A stretch of DNA of 64,000 nucleotides from Cupriavidus necator A5-1 (GTDB taxonomy: Bacteria > Pseudomonadota > Gammaproteobacteria > Burkholderiales > Burkholderiaceae), in contig NZ_JQLI01000008.1 of NCBI RefSeq assembly GCF_000744095.1, forward strand, positions 186,001 through 250,000, in the 5' to 3' direction. The notes beneath the pieces were generated by a model that was not told the origin of the DNA, searched no databases, and saw nothing but the letters and a program-made list of their open reading frames with translations. The position numbers were made by a program, and so were the translations under genes. This document shows, in pieces, positions 39,651 through 51,084 of this stretch. Each line of letters opens with the position of its first letter. Position 1 is the first letter of the stretch.

Positions 39651-41069
39651 TCAGGCGCGTTTCTGGAAGCGGGCGTAGAAGAAGCCATCGTGATCCGATG
39701 GCAGGCTGGCCTGGCCGGCTTCCTTTTCACCTTGTTCGCCAGCCATTTGCGTGGTTCGGGTGCCGGGCAGCAGCTGCCCCGGCGCCTGCAATCGTATCGC
39801 ATCTGCCAGCTGTGCACCAAACCAGCGCGCCTGCTCCTCGCCTTCCGTTGGGAAAATAGAACAGGTGACGTAGACCAGGATACCGCCCGGTTTGAGCAGC
39901 GGCCACAGCTGCGAGACGATGCGGCGCTGTTCGGTGATCAGCTTGGCGATATCGGTGTCGCGGCGCAGCCAGCGGATATCGGGATGGCGCCGCACGATGC
40001 CCGAGGCCGAGCACGGCACGTCGGCCAGGATGCGGTCGAATGGCTGGCCGTCCCACCAGTCGGCGGGCCGGCTGGCATCGCCCACCACGATCTTTGCTTC
40101 CTTGCCCAGGCGGGCCAGGTTCTCGCCGATGCGGGTGGCGCGCTGCGGATCGCTCTCCACTGCGGTTACATCGATATCGGCCAGTTCCAGCAGGTGGCCG
40201 GTCTTGCCGCCGGGCGCGGCGCAAGCGTCGAGCACGCGCATGCCGTCGGCCACTTCCAGCAGCGGCGCGGCCAGTTGCGCGCCGGCATCCTGCACCGACA
40301 CCACGCCTTCGGCAAAGCCCGGCAACTGCGTTACCGGCACCGCGCGGATCAGGCGCACGGCCTGCGGGCCGACCACGGTGCCGGCCAGGCCGGCATTGGC
40401 GAGGTCGGTCTGGTATTGCTGGACCGAGGTGCGCGCGGTGTTCACGCGTACCGTCATCGGCGGGCGCACGTTGGCGCTCGCGGCCAGCGTCATCCATTGG
40501 TCTGGGTAGGCCTCGCGCAGCATGCGCAGCCACCACGGCGGCAGGTTCCAGCGCGCCTGCTCGTCGCGGTTGACGTCGGCCAGCAGCGCCTTGCGTTCGC
40601 GCAGGAAGCGGCGCAGCACCGCATTGACCAGGCCGCGTGCGTGCGCGGTCTTGGGTTCGGAGGCGGCGGCGCTCACCGCCTGGTCGACCACCGTGAAGGT
40701 GCTGTAGCCGGGGCGGCCCGCGTCCCCGTCCTGCTGGTCTTTGTCCGCATTGTCCTGCTTGTCGCGCGGGCCCGGTGCGTGTTCCAGCAGCAAGGCCAGG
40801 GCCACCGCCAGCAGCGAGTCGACCTGTGCGCCGGGCGGGCGCGTGACCAGCTTGGTCACCAGCGCACGCGCGGTGCCGAACTGGCGCATGGTGCGATAGG
40901 CGATGTCCTGCAGCGCGCCGCGCGTGGCGGCATCGCGCACGCGGTCCAGGCGCAGCTGCGCGGCGGCGTCCTCGATCGCCTGAGGCAAGGCGGTGCCTTC
41001 GCTGACGGCACGTACCGCGGCGGCGGCGCCGAGCATCTGGAAGGCAAGCGAATCGGGAGGCAGGCGCAT
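39651..41069 (-). CDS. rsmB: RsmB, 16S rRNA (cytosine-967-C5)-methyltransferase
   Basis: A 472-residue enzyme that methylates C967 of 16S rRNA with S-adenosylmethionine. The N-terminal NusB-like domain spans residues about 1-190, with a hydrophilic insertion (GPRDKQDNADKDQQDGDAG). The Rossmann methyltransferase domain has motif I DACAAPGGKT, motif IV DVPCSASG with one active cysteine, and motif VI VTCSIFP with the other; both cysteines of the RsmB/Nop2 group are present. It is the usual neighbour of fmt and def. The start at 41069 gives a typical N-terminus (MRLPPDSLAFQMLGAAAAV). The gene precedes the DUF4390-ntrY-ntrX run by nine bases, so probably shares its transcript. A terminator separates it from htpX. 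Confidence 0.95.
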   Translation of the reverse strand: MRLPPDSLAFQMLGAAAAVRAVSEGTALPQAIEDAAAQLRLDRVRDAATRGALQDIAYRTMRQFGTARALVTKLVTRPPGAQVDSLLAVALALLLEHAPGPRDKQDNADKDQQDGDAGRPGYSTFTVVDQAVSAAASEPKTAHARGLVNAVLRRFLRERKALLADVNRDEQARWNLPPWWLRMLREAYPDQWMTLAASANVRPPMTVRVNTARTSVQQYQTDLANAGLAGTVVGPQAVRLIRAVPVTQLPGFAEGVVSVQDAGAQLAAPLLEVADGMRVLDACAAPGGKTGHLLELADIDVTAVESDPQRATRIGENLARLGKEAKIVVGDASRPADWWDGQPFDRILADVPCSASGIVRRHPDIRWLRRDTDIAKLITEQRRIVSQLWPLLKPGGILVYVTCSIFPTEGEEQARWFGAQLADAIRLQAPGQLLPGTRTTQMAGEQGEKEAGQASLPSDHDGFFYARFQKRA

Positions 41070-41132
41070 ATCGGTCAGGCAGCAGCTAAGGCAGTAAAGG
41101 TGGTTGAATCGCGACGCACGGCGCGGGCCATG

Positions 41133-41166
41133 AAAAAGCCCGCCGGTCCATGCGGAAACAGCGGGC
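41133..41166 (-). terminator. Rho-independent terminator after htpX
   Basis: On the minus strand GCCCGC (41166-41161) and GCGGGC (41143-41138) close a 17-base loop and are followed by TTTTT. It lies about 65 bases past the htpX stop and before rsmB. The long loop lowers confidence. A further perfect hairpin (GGGGCCGG-TTTT-CCGGCCCC) lies closer to htpX, near 41191-41212. Confidence 0.55.
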
Positions 41167-41229
41167 AGTTTACCCTGTGCGCGGGCCGGGGCCGGTTTTC
41201 CGGCCCCTGGCGGGGCCGGGAGCAGGCGA

Positions 41230-42090
41230 TCAGGCCGGGTACGTACCCGTCTGCGCCATCTGCATCAGCCGTGCGATGCGCTCCTCGGTGGCCGGGTGGG
41301 TCGAGAACAGGTTGGCGATGGCGCCGCCCGACAGCGGGTTCATGATCATCATCTGCGCCGTAGCCGGGTGCTCCTCGGCCGCCTGGAACGGGATGCCCTG
41401 CGCGTAGCGGTGGATCTTGTCCAGCGCGCTGGCCAGCGCTTGCGGGTCGCCGCAGATCTCGGCGCCGCCGCGGTCGGCTTCGAATTCACGCGCGCGCGAG
41501 ATCGCCATCTGGATCAGCGAGGCCGCCAGCGGCGCCAGGATCGCCACGGCAATGCTGGCGATCGGGTTGCTGCGGTTGCCGTTCTCGTCGCGCCCGCCAA
41601 AGAACATCGCCATATTGGCCAGCGCGGAAATGGCACCGGCCATGGTCGCGGCGATGGTCGAGGTCAGGATGTCGCGGTGGCGCACGTGCGCCAGCTCGTG
41701 CGCCATCACGCCGCGCAGCTCGCGCTCGGACAGCACGCGCAGGATGCCGGTGGTGGCGGCCACAGCGGCGTGTTCCGGGTTGCGGCCGGTAGCAAACGCG
41801 TTGGGCGCGTCTTCATTGATCAGGTACACCCGCGGCATCGGCAGCCCGGCGCGCTGCGCCAGCTCCTGCACCATGCCGTAGAACTGCGGCGCGCTGCCGG
41901 CATCGACTTCCTGCGCGTTGTACATGCGCAGGACCATCTTGTCCGAGAACCAGTAGGAGAAGAAGTTCATGCCCAGCGCGATCAGCAGCGCGAACATCAT
42001 GCCGCTGCGCCCGCCGATCATGCCGCCGATGACGATGAACAGCGCCGTGATGGCCGCCATCAGCATGAAGGTCTTGACCCAGTTGAACAT
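41230..42090 (-). CDS. htpX: HtpX, membrane-bound zinc metalloprotease
   Basis: A 286-residue M48-family protease that degrades misfolded inner-membrane proteins together with FtsH. The zinc motif HELAH is at 131-135 with its downstream glutamate in REFEADRGGAEI. Two hydrophobic segments near the N-terminus (residues about 7-27 and 32-48) and two after the active site (GAISALANMAMFF, ASIAVAILAPLAASLIQM) anchor it in the inner membrane, with the active site facing the cytoplasm. Start MFNWVKTFMLMAAITALF is typical. The gene is 216 bases downstream of fmt in the same direction and has a candidate terminator after it. Heat-shock or envelope-stress control is usual for the family, but no specific promoter element was identified. 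Confidence 0.95.
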   Translation of the reverse strand: MFNWVKTFMLMAAITALFIVIGGMIGGRSGMMFALLIALGMNFFSYWFSDKMVLRMYNAQEVDAGSAPQFYGMVQELAQRAGLPMPRVYLINEDAPNAFATGRNPEHAAVAATTGILRVLSERELRGVMAHELAHVRHRDILTSTIAATMAGAISALANMAMFFGGRDENGNRSNPIASIAVAILAPLAASLIQMAISRAREFEADRGGAEICGDPQALASALDKIHRYAQGIPFQAAEEHPATAQMMIMNPLSGGAIANLFSTHPATEERIARLMQMAQTGTYPA

Positions 42091-42306
42091 TGCGGTGATC
42101 TCCGTGTAATCGCGAATCGCGTGATTCGCGCCCAGCCGGGAAAGCTGGCGCGATGACCGTTAGATAGGGACCGATACCCGAAAATTCAACGGCTGGGCAA
42201 GGTCCGGGCCCTGCGCGCCACGCGATGGCGAGCCGCGCACCCGGCGCGATGGGCAATGGGCCGGCCGGGCGACCTTGCCGGCACATATGCCACCATGCGA
42301 GCCAGA

Positions 42307-43329
42307 TTATGCCGGGCTCGGGCCGTCCCCGGGCACCGCGCAGCGCGTACCCGGCACCAGCGGCATGCCCTGCAGGAACTGCTGCGCCGGCTGGCGGCGC
42401 CCGCCCGGCTTTTGCAGCTCGGTGACCAGCAGTGCGCTGCCGTCGCCGCAGGCGATGAGGATGCCGGCGGCATCGGCCGCGAGTACCGTACCAGGCGGAT
42501 GCGGCAGGCTGCTGGCAGCGGCAAGCGGCACGGCGTGCCAGCACTTGATCATGGTGTCGCCGACCTGCACCGTTGCACCCGGGAACGGATTGAACGCGCG
42601 CACCTGGTTGGCCAGTTCCACCGCCGGGCGGCGCAAGTCCAGCGGCGCCTCGTCCTTGGCGATCTTCTCGGCGTAGGTGACGCCCGCTTCCGGCTGCGGC
42701 GTGGCGGTGAGGGTGCGGCCCGCGTCCAGTTCCGTCAGCGCCTCGACGATCATGCGCGCGCCCAGCGCGGCCAGCGTGTCGTGCAGCGTGCCGGTGGTGT
42801 CCTCGGGGCCGATCGGCACCGCTTCACGCGTGAGCATGTCGCCGGTGTCCAGGCCTTCGTCCATCTGCATCAGCGTGATGCCGGTCTCGGCATCGCCCGC
42901 TTCGATGGCACGGTGGATCGGTGCCGCGCCGCGCCAGCGTGGCAGCAGCGAGCCGTGGATATTGAGGCAGCCCAGGCGCGGCAGCGCCAGCACCTCGGCC
43001 GGCAGGATCAGGCCGTAGGCAGCCACCACCAGCACGTCGGGGCCGATCTCAGCCAGTGTGTCCACCGCGGCCGCGGCTTCTTCCGGATACTTGCCCTGGC
43101 GGCGCAGCGAGCGCGGCTGCAGCACCGGGCCGAGCCCGCTGGCGACAGCGTACTGCTTGACCGGGCTGGCCTGCAGCTGCATGCCGCGGCCGGCGGGCCG
43201 GTCCGGCTGTGTGAGCACGGCCACGACGGGAAGGCCGGCTGCGTGGATGGCTTCAAGCGCGACGCGCGCGAACTCGGGTGTGCCGGCAAAGGCGACACGC
43301 AGGGGTCTGGCTTGGGAGGCTTGCGACAT
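42307..43329 (-). CDS. fmt: Fmt, methionyl-tRNA formyltransferase
   Basis: A 340-residue enzyme that formylates initiator Met-tRNA using 10-formyltetrahydrofolate. The N-terminal Rossmann domain holds LRVAFAGTPEFA and the catalytic segment NIHGSLLPRWRGAAPI (123-138) with Asn, His and the later Asp (MQMDEGLDTGDM). The OB-like C-terminal tRNA-binding domain ends GRRQPAQQFLQGMPLVPG. Ten extra residues precede the usual start; MSQASQ at 43329 is kept because there is no later ATG before the domain. It follows def, which removes the formyl group later, as in most bacteria. A perfect 22-bp palindrome (43380-43401) lies between the two genes. Confidence 0.97.
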   Translation of the reverse strand: MSQASQARPLRVAFAGTPEFARVALEAIHAAGLPVVAVLTQPDRPAGRGMQLQASPVKQYAVASGLGPVLQPRSLRRQGKYPEEAAAAVDTLAEIGPDVLVVAAYGLILPAEVLALPRLGCLNIHGSLLPRWRGAAPIHRAIEAGDAETGITLMQMDEGLDTGDMLTREAVPIGPEDTTGTLHDTLAALGARMIVEALTELDAGRTLTATPQPEAGVTYAEKIAKDEAPLDLRRPAVELANQVRAFNPFPGATVQVGDTMIKCWHAVPLAAASSLPHPPGTVLAADAAGILIACGDGSALLVTELQKPGGRRQPAQQFLQGMPLVPGTRCAVPGDGPSPA

Positions 43330-43379
43330 GGCAGGTTCCGGGGCTTGCTGGCGTCAGGACCGGTAGGCCCTAAAGCAGA

Positions 43380-43401
43380 ACCGGCCGCTATAGCGGCCGG
43401 T
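43380..43401. repeat. 22-bp perfect palindrome between def and fmt
   Basis: ACCGGCCGCTA is followed at once by its reverse complement TAGCGGCCGGT. As RNA it would form a hairpin, with no T run after it on either strand. Terminator, attenuator or protein site cannot be told apart. Confidence 0.5.
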
Positions 43402-43504
43402 ACCTTCGTTCTTCGGAAGTCATAAAGATAACAGACACCACGCGGGCGCCACGCGCTGGTGGCCGGATTCCGGCGGGCTGTTACATCTTCGTGAGGGGCG
43501 CCGC

Positions 43505-44011
43505 TTACATGCGCGTGCGTTCGCGCTTCTGCAGCTTGCTCTTGATGCGGTTGAGCTTGAGCGGCGACAGGTATTCCACGAAGACCTTGCCGCGCAGGTG
43601 GTCGATCTCGTGCTGGATGCACACGGCCAGCAGGTCGTCGGCGTCAAGCTCGAAGCTCTCGCCCTTCTCGTTGAGCGCGCGCACGCGCACGCGGTCCGGG
43701 CGCTCGACGCGGTCGTAGACCTCGGGCACCGACAGGCAGCCCTCTTCCCACACCTTGCGGTTCTCGCTGGCCCAGATGATTTCCGGGTTGATGAAGACCT
43801 GGAGCTGGTCGCGCGTTTCGGAGATGTCGATCACCACCACCTGCTCGTGCACGTTGACCTGGGTCGCGGCCAGTCCGATGCCAGGCGCTTCATACATGGT
43901 GTCAGCCATGTCCTTGACCAGCTGGCGGATGCGGTCGTCCACCGCGGCCACGGGTTTGGCAACGGTGTGCAGGCGGGGATCGGGGTAGGTCAGGATGTCG
44001 AGTTTTGCCAT
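43505..44011 (-). CDS. def: Def, peptide deformylase
   Basis: A 168-residue metalloenzyme that removes the formyl group from nascent proteins. All three motifs are present: GIGLAATQ (44-51), EGCLSVP with metal-binding Cys92, and QHEIDH (133-138) with metal-binding His134 and His138 and catalytic Glu135. Length fits the type I enzyme of Gram-negative bacteria, and the basic end SKLQKRERTRM is common. The start at 44011 (MAKLDILTYPDPRL) is the family standard; an upstream ATG at 44047 adds 12 residues of no similarity. It is divergent from the LysM gene and heads the fmt-htpX-rsmB run. Confidence 0.97.
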   Translation of the reverse strand: MAKLDILTYPDPRLHTVAKPVAAVDDRIRQLVKDMADTMYEAPGIGLAATQVNVHEQVVVIDISETRDQLQVFINPEIIWASENRKVWEEGCLSVPEVYDRVERPDRVRVRALNEKGESFELDADDLLAVCIQHEIDHLRGKVFVEYLSPLKLNRIKSKLQKRERTRM

Positions 44012-44171
44012 GATGCTAGGGCGCAACGCCGGCCGCTGCCGGCGCACCGGCCGCGTTGCGGCGGACAGTGTTTACATGCAGAATCGGGGCGCAAGTACAA
44101 AAATTCAAGGCGCGCCGCAGCAGGCACGCTCTCCCGGGTCAATCCGGCCGAACCACCGGCCGGTCAGGAAA

Positions 44172-45341
44172 ATGCGCGATCTTACCAAAGAACACCAGGC
44201 GGCGTCGGGCCGCAGGCTGCACGCGTTCCCCCTCCTCTTGCTGAGTGCTGCCGGCCTCACAGCCGCGGCCAGCCTGCCGGCACTGGCCGTGGACCTCACG
44301 GTCACGCCGGCGCAGCAGGCCGAGGCCCAGCGCATCGCCCAGCAGGGCATCCCCGTTTCAGAACTCGCCCCCAATGCGCCGTCGCAGTACACCGTGCGCA
44401 CCGGCGACACGCTGTGGGGGATCTCGGGCCGCTACCTGCGCCAGCCCTGGCGCTGGCCCGAGCTGTGGGGCATGAACCAGCAGCAGATCCGCAACCCGCA
44501 CCTGATCTATCCAGGCCAGATCCTGTACCTGATCCAGCGTGACGGACGCGCCTGGCTCTCGACCACGCCCGGGGGCAGCGGCACGGTGCACCTGTCGCCG
44601 CGCACGCGCGGCGGCGACGCCGACAGCGCCGCCATCCTGAGCATCCCCGCCGGCGATATCGAGCCCTTCCTGATCCGCCCGCTGGTGGTCGACGAAGGCA
44701 CGCTCGCCACCTCCGCACGCATCGTCGCGGTGCCCGAGTCGCGCGTGTACCTGGGCCGCGACGACAATGCCTACGCGCGCGGCATCGCCGTCGACGCGCC
44801 GCCGGGCAGCGACTGGCAGGCCTACCGCCCGGTCACCCCGGTGCGCGACCCCGTCACCAATGCCGTGCTGGGCTACGAGGCCGAATACGAAGGCAACGCC
44901 CGCTTGGCGCGCGGTGCGCAGGGCCCGGACGCGGTGTCGACGCTGCAGGTCACCCAGGCCCAGCAGGAGATGGGGGTGGGCACGATGCTGATGCCGCAGC
45001 CCGCCCGCGAAGCCGTGCGCTACGTGCCGCATGCGCCCGACACCGAGGTCGACGGTCGTGTCGCCAAGGTCTTCGGCGGCGTGCAGTACGGCGGCGCCAA
45101 GCAGGTGGTGGTGCTCAACGTCGGCAGCAAGGCAGGGCTCGAGCCCGGTCAGGTGCTGGCGCTGTCGCGCGCCGGCGAGATCGTGCACGACAAGACCGAC
45201 AGCAACCGCAACATCCGCCTGCCGGACGAACGCTACGGGCTGGCCTTTGTCTTCCGCGTGTTCCCCGGCGTGGCGTACGCGCTGGTGACCGACGCCTCCA
45301 ACGTGATCTCGGTGGGCGATCGCGCCACCTCGCCGCGCTGA
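44172..45341 (+). CDS. LysM-domain exported protein
   Basis: A 389-residue protein with a signal peptide (LLLLSAAGLTAAASLPALA, cleavage near residue 39) and one LysM domain at about 73-120 (YTVRTGDTLWGISGRYL to PGQILYL), which binds peptidoglycan. The remainder (about residues 140-389) is a conserved but unnamed region with GKFGGV-like turns (VAKVFGGVQYGGAKQVVVLNVGSKAGLEPGQVLAL), suggesting a folded beta domain. Proteins of this design are regularly found directly before dprA in beta-proteobacteria, and some are annotated as peptidoglycan-binding proteins. The start at 44172 follows TCAGGAAA. It is divergent from def and ends only seven bases before dprA, so both are probably on one transcript. 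Its wall role is inferred from the LysM domain. Confidence 0.9.
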   Translation: MRDLTKEHQAASGRRLHAFPLLLLSAAGLTAAASLPALAVDLTVTPAQQAEAQRIAQQGIPVSELAPNAPSQYTVRTGDTLWGISGRYLRQPWRWPELWGMNQQQIRNPHLIYPGQILYLIQRDGRAWLSTTPGGSGTVHLSPRTRGGDADSAAILSIPAGDIEPFLIRPLVVDEGTLATSARIVAVPESRVYLGRDDNAYARGIAVDAPPGSDWQAYRPVTPVRDPVTNAVLGYEAEYEGNARLARGAQGPDAVSTLQVTQAQQEMGVGTMLMPQPAREAVRYVPHAPDTEVDGRVAKVFGGVQYGGAKQVVVLNVGSKAGLEPGQVLALSRAGEIVHDKTDSNRNIRLPDERYGLAFVFRVFPGVAYALVTDASNVISVGDRATSPR

Positions 45342-45348
45342 GCCGGCC

Positions 45349-46479
45349 TTGGTCGGAACCTGGCTGGCGGCCGCCGCTGTTCCAGGCAACGCCGCCGCCG
45401 GCCCGGCGCGGCGCGACAGCACGCGCGACCCCGATGACGTGATGGCGTGGCTGCGGCTGGCTTGTGCGCCCGGGGTCGGCCCGGTGGCCGCGCGCCTGCT
45501 GCTGGCCGCGTTCGGGCTGCCGCATCAAGTGCTGGCGCAGAGCGTCGAGGCGCTGTCCTCGGTGGTGCCGAAAAAGCAGGCGCGTGCGGTGCTGGCCGCG
45601 CCCGGCGCCGCGCTGTCGGCGCTGGCCGCGCGCACGCTCGCCTGGCTCGACACCCCCGGCAACCACCTCGTCACGCTGGCCGACGACGCCTACCCCGCGC
45701 GCCTGTTCGACCTGCCCGATCCGCCGCCGCTGCTATATATCAAAGGCGATCCCACGCTGCTGGCGCGCCCCGCGGTGGCCATCGTCGGCGCGCGCGGCGC
45801 CACCACGCAGGGCAGGCGCAATGCGCAGGCCTTCGGGCGCGCGCTGTCCGGCACCGGCGCCGATATCGTTTATCCGCGCGAGAACCTGGCGCTGGCGCAC
45901 GAGGTGGCCGAACGCGGTGCCATCGTCACCGAATTCCCGCTGGGCATGCGCGGGCTGGCCGGCAACTTCCCGCGGCGCAACCGGATCATCGCGGCGCTGG
46001 CGCGCGGCGTGCTGGTCGTCGAGGCGGCGGCACGCTCGGGTTCGCTGATCACGGCGCGGCTGGCTGCCGAACTCGGGCGCGATGTGTTCGCCATCCCGGG
46101 GTCGATCCACGCGCCGCTGTCCAAAGGCTGCCACCTGCTGATCGGCCAGGGCGCGAAGCTGGTGGAATGCCCGCGGGACGTGCTGGTGGACGAAGTGGGC
46201 CTGCCCGCCCTCGCGCCAGACGCCGGCACGAGCGTACCCAGCCCTGCGGCCACCCCCGCCTCCGCCCCACCCGACCAGCCGGGCCAACCGGACTTTTCTG
46301 ACTTTGCCGACCCTTCCGACCCCCTGCTGGCCGCACTCGGCTACGATCCCGTTAGGCTGGACGCGATGTGCGAGCGCAGCGGCCAGCCCCCGGAAGCCGT
46401 CGCGGTGCGCCTGCTCGAACTGGAACTGGCCGGCCACGCCGAGCGTCTACCGGGAAACCTGTTCCGGCGCCTTGGTTGA
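45349..46479 (+). CDS. dprA: DprA-like DNA processing protein with apparent in-frame core deletion
   Basis: A 376-residue DprA/Smf homologue. DprA binds incoming single-stranded DNA during transformation and loads RecA. The N-terminal SAM-like part (residues about 32-100), the start of the Rossmann-like domain (VAIVGARGATTQGRRNAQAF), its end (GADIVYPRENLALAHEVAERG, SEFPLG-type TEFPLG, NFPRRNRIIAALARGVLVVEA, SGSLITARLAAELGRDVFAIPG) and the C-terminal winged helix (about 315-376) are all present. Between RALS (164-167) and GTGADIVYP, however, the usual 33-37 residues with the SGLALGID-type motif are missing. The reading frame stays intact on both sides, so this is a clean deletion near 45847-45852 rather than a frameshift. 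ssDNA binding and dimer structure should be impaired. It follows the LysM gene by seven bases. Confidence 0.88.
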   Translation: MVGTWLAAAAVPGNAAAGPARRDSTRDPDDVMAWLRLACAPGVGPVAARLLLAAFGLPHQVLAQSVEALSSVVPKKQARAVLAAPGAALSALAARTLAWLDTPGNHLVTLADDAYPARLFDLPDPPPLLYIKGDPTLLARPAVAIVGARGATTQGRRNAQAFGRALSGTGADIVYPRENLALAHEVAERGAIVTEFPLGMRGLAGNFPRRNRIIAALARGVLVVEAAARSGSLITARLAAELGRDVFAIPGSIHAPLSKGCHLLIGQGAKLVECPRDVLVDEVGLPALAPDAGTSVPSPAATPASAPPDQPGQPDFSDFADPSDPLLAALGYDPVRLDAMCERSGQPPEAVAVRLLELELAGHAERLPGNLFRRLG

Positions 46480-46572
46480 GCCGCCCGCGAGGCGCCCCGA
46501 GGGGGCCGGAGCGCAATACCGATACAATCGCGAGCTGTCCGCGTGCCGCGGGCGCCTCATGTTTCCGATGCC

Positions 46573-46977
46573 ATGACCGTTTACTTCCCCGAGCGTGATG
46601 CCGACGCCATCGCCGAGTGCCTGGCGGCGCGGCCGCAGGGCCGCCTGGTTGCCTGCCTGTGCGCGCAGTGGTGCGGCACCTGCCGGGACTACCTGCCGGC
46701 ACTGACGGCCCTGGCCGGGCGCCATCCGGAGGATTGCTTTGTCTGGATCGACATCGAGACGCATGCGGACGACCTCGGCGATATCGATATCGAGAACTTC
46801 CCGACGGTGCTGGTGCAGCCGGCGTCGGGCGGCACGCCGCAGTTCTACGGCACGCTCCTGCCGCATATCGAGGTGCTGGAGCGTATGCTGACGCGCGGTG
46901 CAGCGATGCCGGCAAGTGCCGACGATGTGCCGCAAGTGCTGGACTGGTTACTTGCCGGAAGCCGCGGTGCCGCCTAG
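46573..46977 (+). CDS. Thioredoxin-family protein
   Basis: A 134-residue protein with a thioredoxin fold. The redox motif is WCGTC (residues 33-37) in LVACLCAQWCGTCRDYLPAL, with an additional cysteine at 30, and the cis-proline is in IENFPTVLV. No signal peptide is seen, so it should act in the cytoplasm. The central aspartate strand DIETHADDLGDIDIENFP matches small thioredoxin-like proteins often found between dprA and topB in Burkholderiales. The start at 46573 is chosen because the domain begins at once; an in-frame ATG at 46543 adds ten residues. Partner proteins are unknown; a general thiol-disulfide reductase role is inferred from the active-site motif. Confidence 0.88.
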   Translation: MTVYFPERDADAIAECLAARPQGRLVACLCAQWCGTCRDYLPALTALAGRHPEDCFVWIDIETHADDLGDIDIENFPTVLVQPASGGTPQFYGTLLPHIEVLERMLTRGAAMPASADDVPQVLDWLLAGSRGAA

Positions 46978-47135
46978 GTTAAGCTCTGGCGGCGCGGTAA
47001 GCCGCGGCGGGGCTTGCTTGCACCGCCGTTGATACCGCGCTTATTATTGGCGCCTCAAAGCCTCCCGGCGTTCTGATTACTTCGTTTGCAGTGCATTAGC
47101 GGGTTGCCGGAAGCGGCTCGCAAGGACCCTTTCCA

Positions 47136-49832
<2,697 letters not shown>

Positions 49833-49879
49833 TCGGCAACAGCGCGCCACAGCGCGCCGCAGCGCCTGTCAGCGCCAGC

Positions 49880-49918
49880 AAAGCAAAAGCGCCCGGCATG
49901 TCCGGGCGCTTTTGCTTT
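49880..49918. terminator. Bidirectional terminator between topB and LysR gene
   Basis: AAAGCAAAAGCGCCCGG (49880-49896) and its reverse complement (49902-49918) form a perfect 17-bp stem with a 5-base loop. The stem starts and ends in A/T runs, so it works on both strands. It separates topB from the convergent LysR-type gene. Confidence 0.9.
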
Positions 49919-49940
49919 GCTGGCCGGGTACGGCCTGGCG

Positions 49941-50885
49941 TCAGGTCCGCACAGCCTGGGCATCACGCCCGGGGGCCGGCTCAGGTGCGACCTTGCCGCG
50001 CACCTGCCCTTCTTCCAGCAGGAAGTCGATAAAGGCGCGTACCTTGGTTGGCAGGAACTTGCGGCTGGGATACACCACGCTGACATCGCGCCGCGGCAGC
50101 TGGTATTGCTGCAGCACATGCAGCAGCTTGCCGGATTCGATATTCGGGCGCGCCAGGTACGAGGACAGCATCGCCACGCCCATGTCGGCCAGCGCCGCCT
50201 GGTGCGCCAGCTCGGCGTCGCTGCACAGCAGCCCGGGGCGGATCGGCACGGTCACCTCGCCTTCCGGGCCCAGCAGCGTCCACTCATGCTCGGCATTGGG
50301 CAGCCGCATCGCTATGCAGCGGTGGTGGGTCAGTTCATGGGCATGGCGCAGCGGCGCATGCGCAGCCACGTAGCCGGGTGACGCACACAGGACCACCTCG
50401 GCCGACAGCAGCGGGCGCGCCACCAGGTGCGATCCCAGGCCCAGGTCGGACAGCATCACGGCCACGTCGCGGCCTTCTTCGACGATATCGACATTGCGGT
50501 CCGACAGGATCACGTCGAACACCACATCCGGGTATTGCTGCTGGAAGCGCGCAAGCAGATCGGGCAGCAGGTGCAGCCCGAACATCACGGGTGTGACCAG
50601 CCGCAGCGTGCCCGACAACGACTGGCTGCGCGCGGTGACCACGCTCTCGGCTTCTTCCACGTCCTCCAGGATCTGCTGGCAGCGCTGCAGGTAGGTCTCG
50701 CCGGCGTCGGTCAGCGACAGGCTGCGCGTAGTGCGGTTGAGCAGGCGCGTACCGAGGTGGCTTTCCAGGTCGGCCACGTAGCGCGTGACCACGGCATTGG
50801 ACATTTCCAGCTGCTGCGCTGCACGCGCGAAGCTTCCCAACTCCACCACCTTGGAAAACACACGCATCGATTGCAGGCGATCCAT
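49941..50885 (-). CDS. LysR-family transcriptional regulator
   Basis: A 314-residue LysR-type regulator. The N-terminal helix-turn-helix covers residues about 1-62 (MDRLQSMRVFSKVVELGSFA, MSNAVVTRYVADLESHLGTR, RTTRSLSLTDAG), and a periplasmic-binding-type effector domain follows (GTLRLVTPVMFGLHLLPDLL). It belongs to the large DsdC/YafC-like group typical of Burkholderiales genomes, where targets are usually a neighbouring divergent gene. Here the divergent neighbour is the small exported repeat-protein gene (51085), 199 bases away, which may be a target, but no clear T-N11-A site was singled out. The start at 50885 is conventional. It is convergent with topB and shares a terminator with it. 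Confidence 0.9.
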   Translation of the reverse strand: MDRLQSMRVFSKVVELGSFARAAQQLEMSNAVVTRYVADLESHLGTRLLNRTTRSLSLTDAGETYLQRCQQILEDVEEAESVVTARSQSLSGTLRLVTPVMFGLHLLPDLLARFQQQYPDVVFDVILSDRNVDIVEEGRDVAVMLSDLGLGSHLVARPLLSAEVVLCASPGYVAAHAPLRHAHELTHHRCIAMRLPNAEHEWTLLGPEGEVTVPIRPGLLCSDAELAHQAALADMGVAMLSSYLARPNIESGKLLHVLQQYQLPRRDVSVVYPSRKFLPTKVRAFIDFLLEEGQVRGKVAPEPAPGRDAQAVRT

Positions 50886-51084
50886 GACATAGTCTCCCGG
50901 TTCTGCGCTGAATTTTTACGCAATCAGGTTGCTTTATTGTTCGAAGTAAAACTAATCATTGTGGCTCCTGATATTTATTGATATGAGGGAAATGCCTAAT
51001 ATCTAGCCATTGGATGCCGCAACGCAACATAGTCTTTCGTCGAAGTGACGGCTCAGGCATCCGCGCTACACAGAAGGCTGAACC

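Noticed and set aside
45844..45855. Frameshift or two-gene split in dprA
   Set aside because: The frame is the same before and after the junction, with family sequence on both sides, so it is an in-frame deletion.
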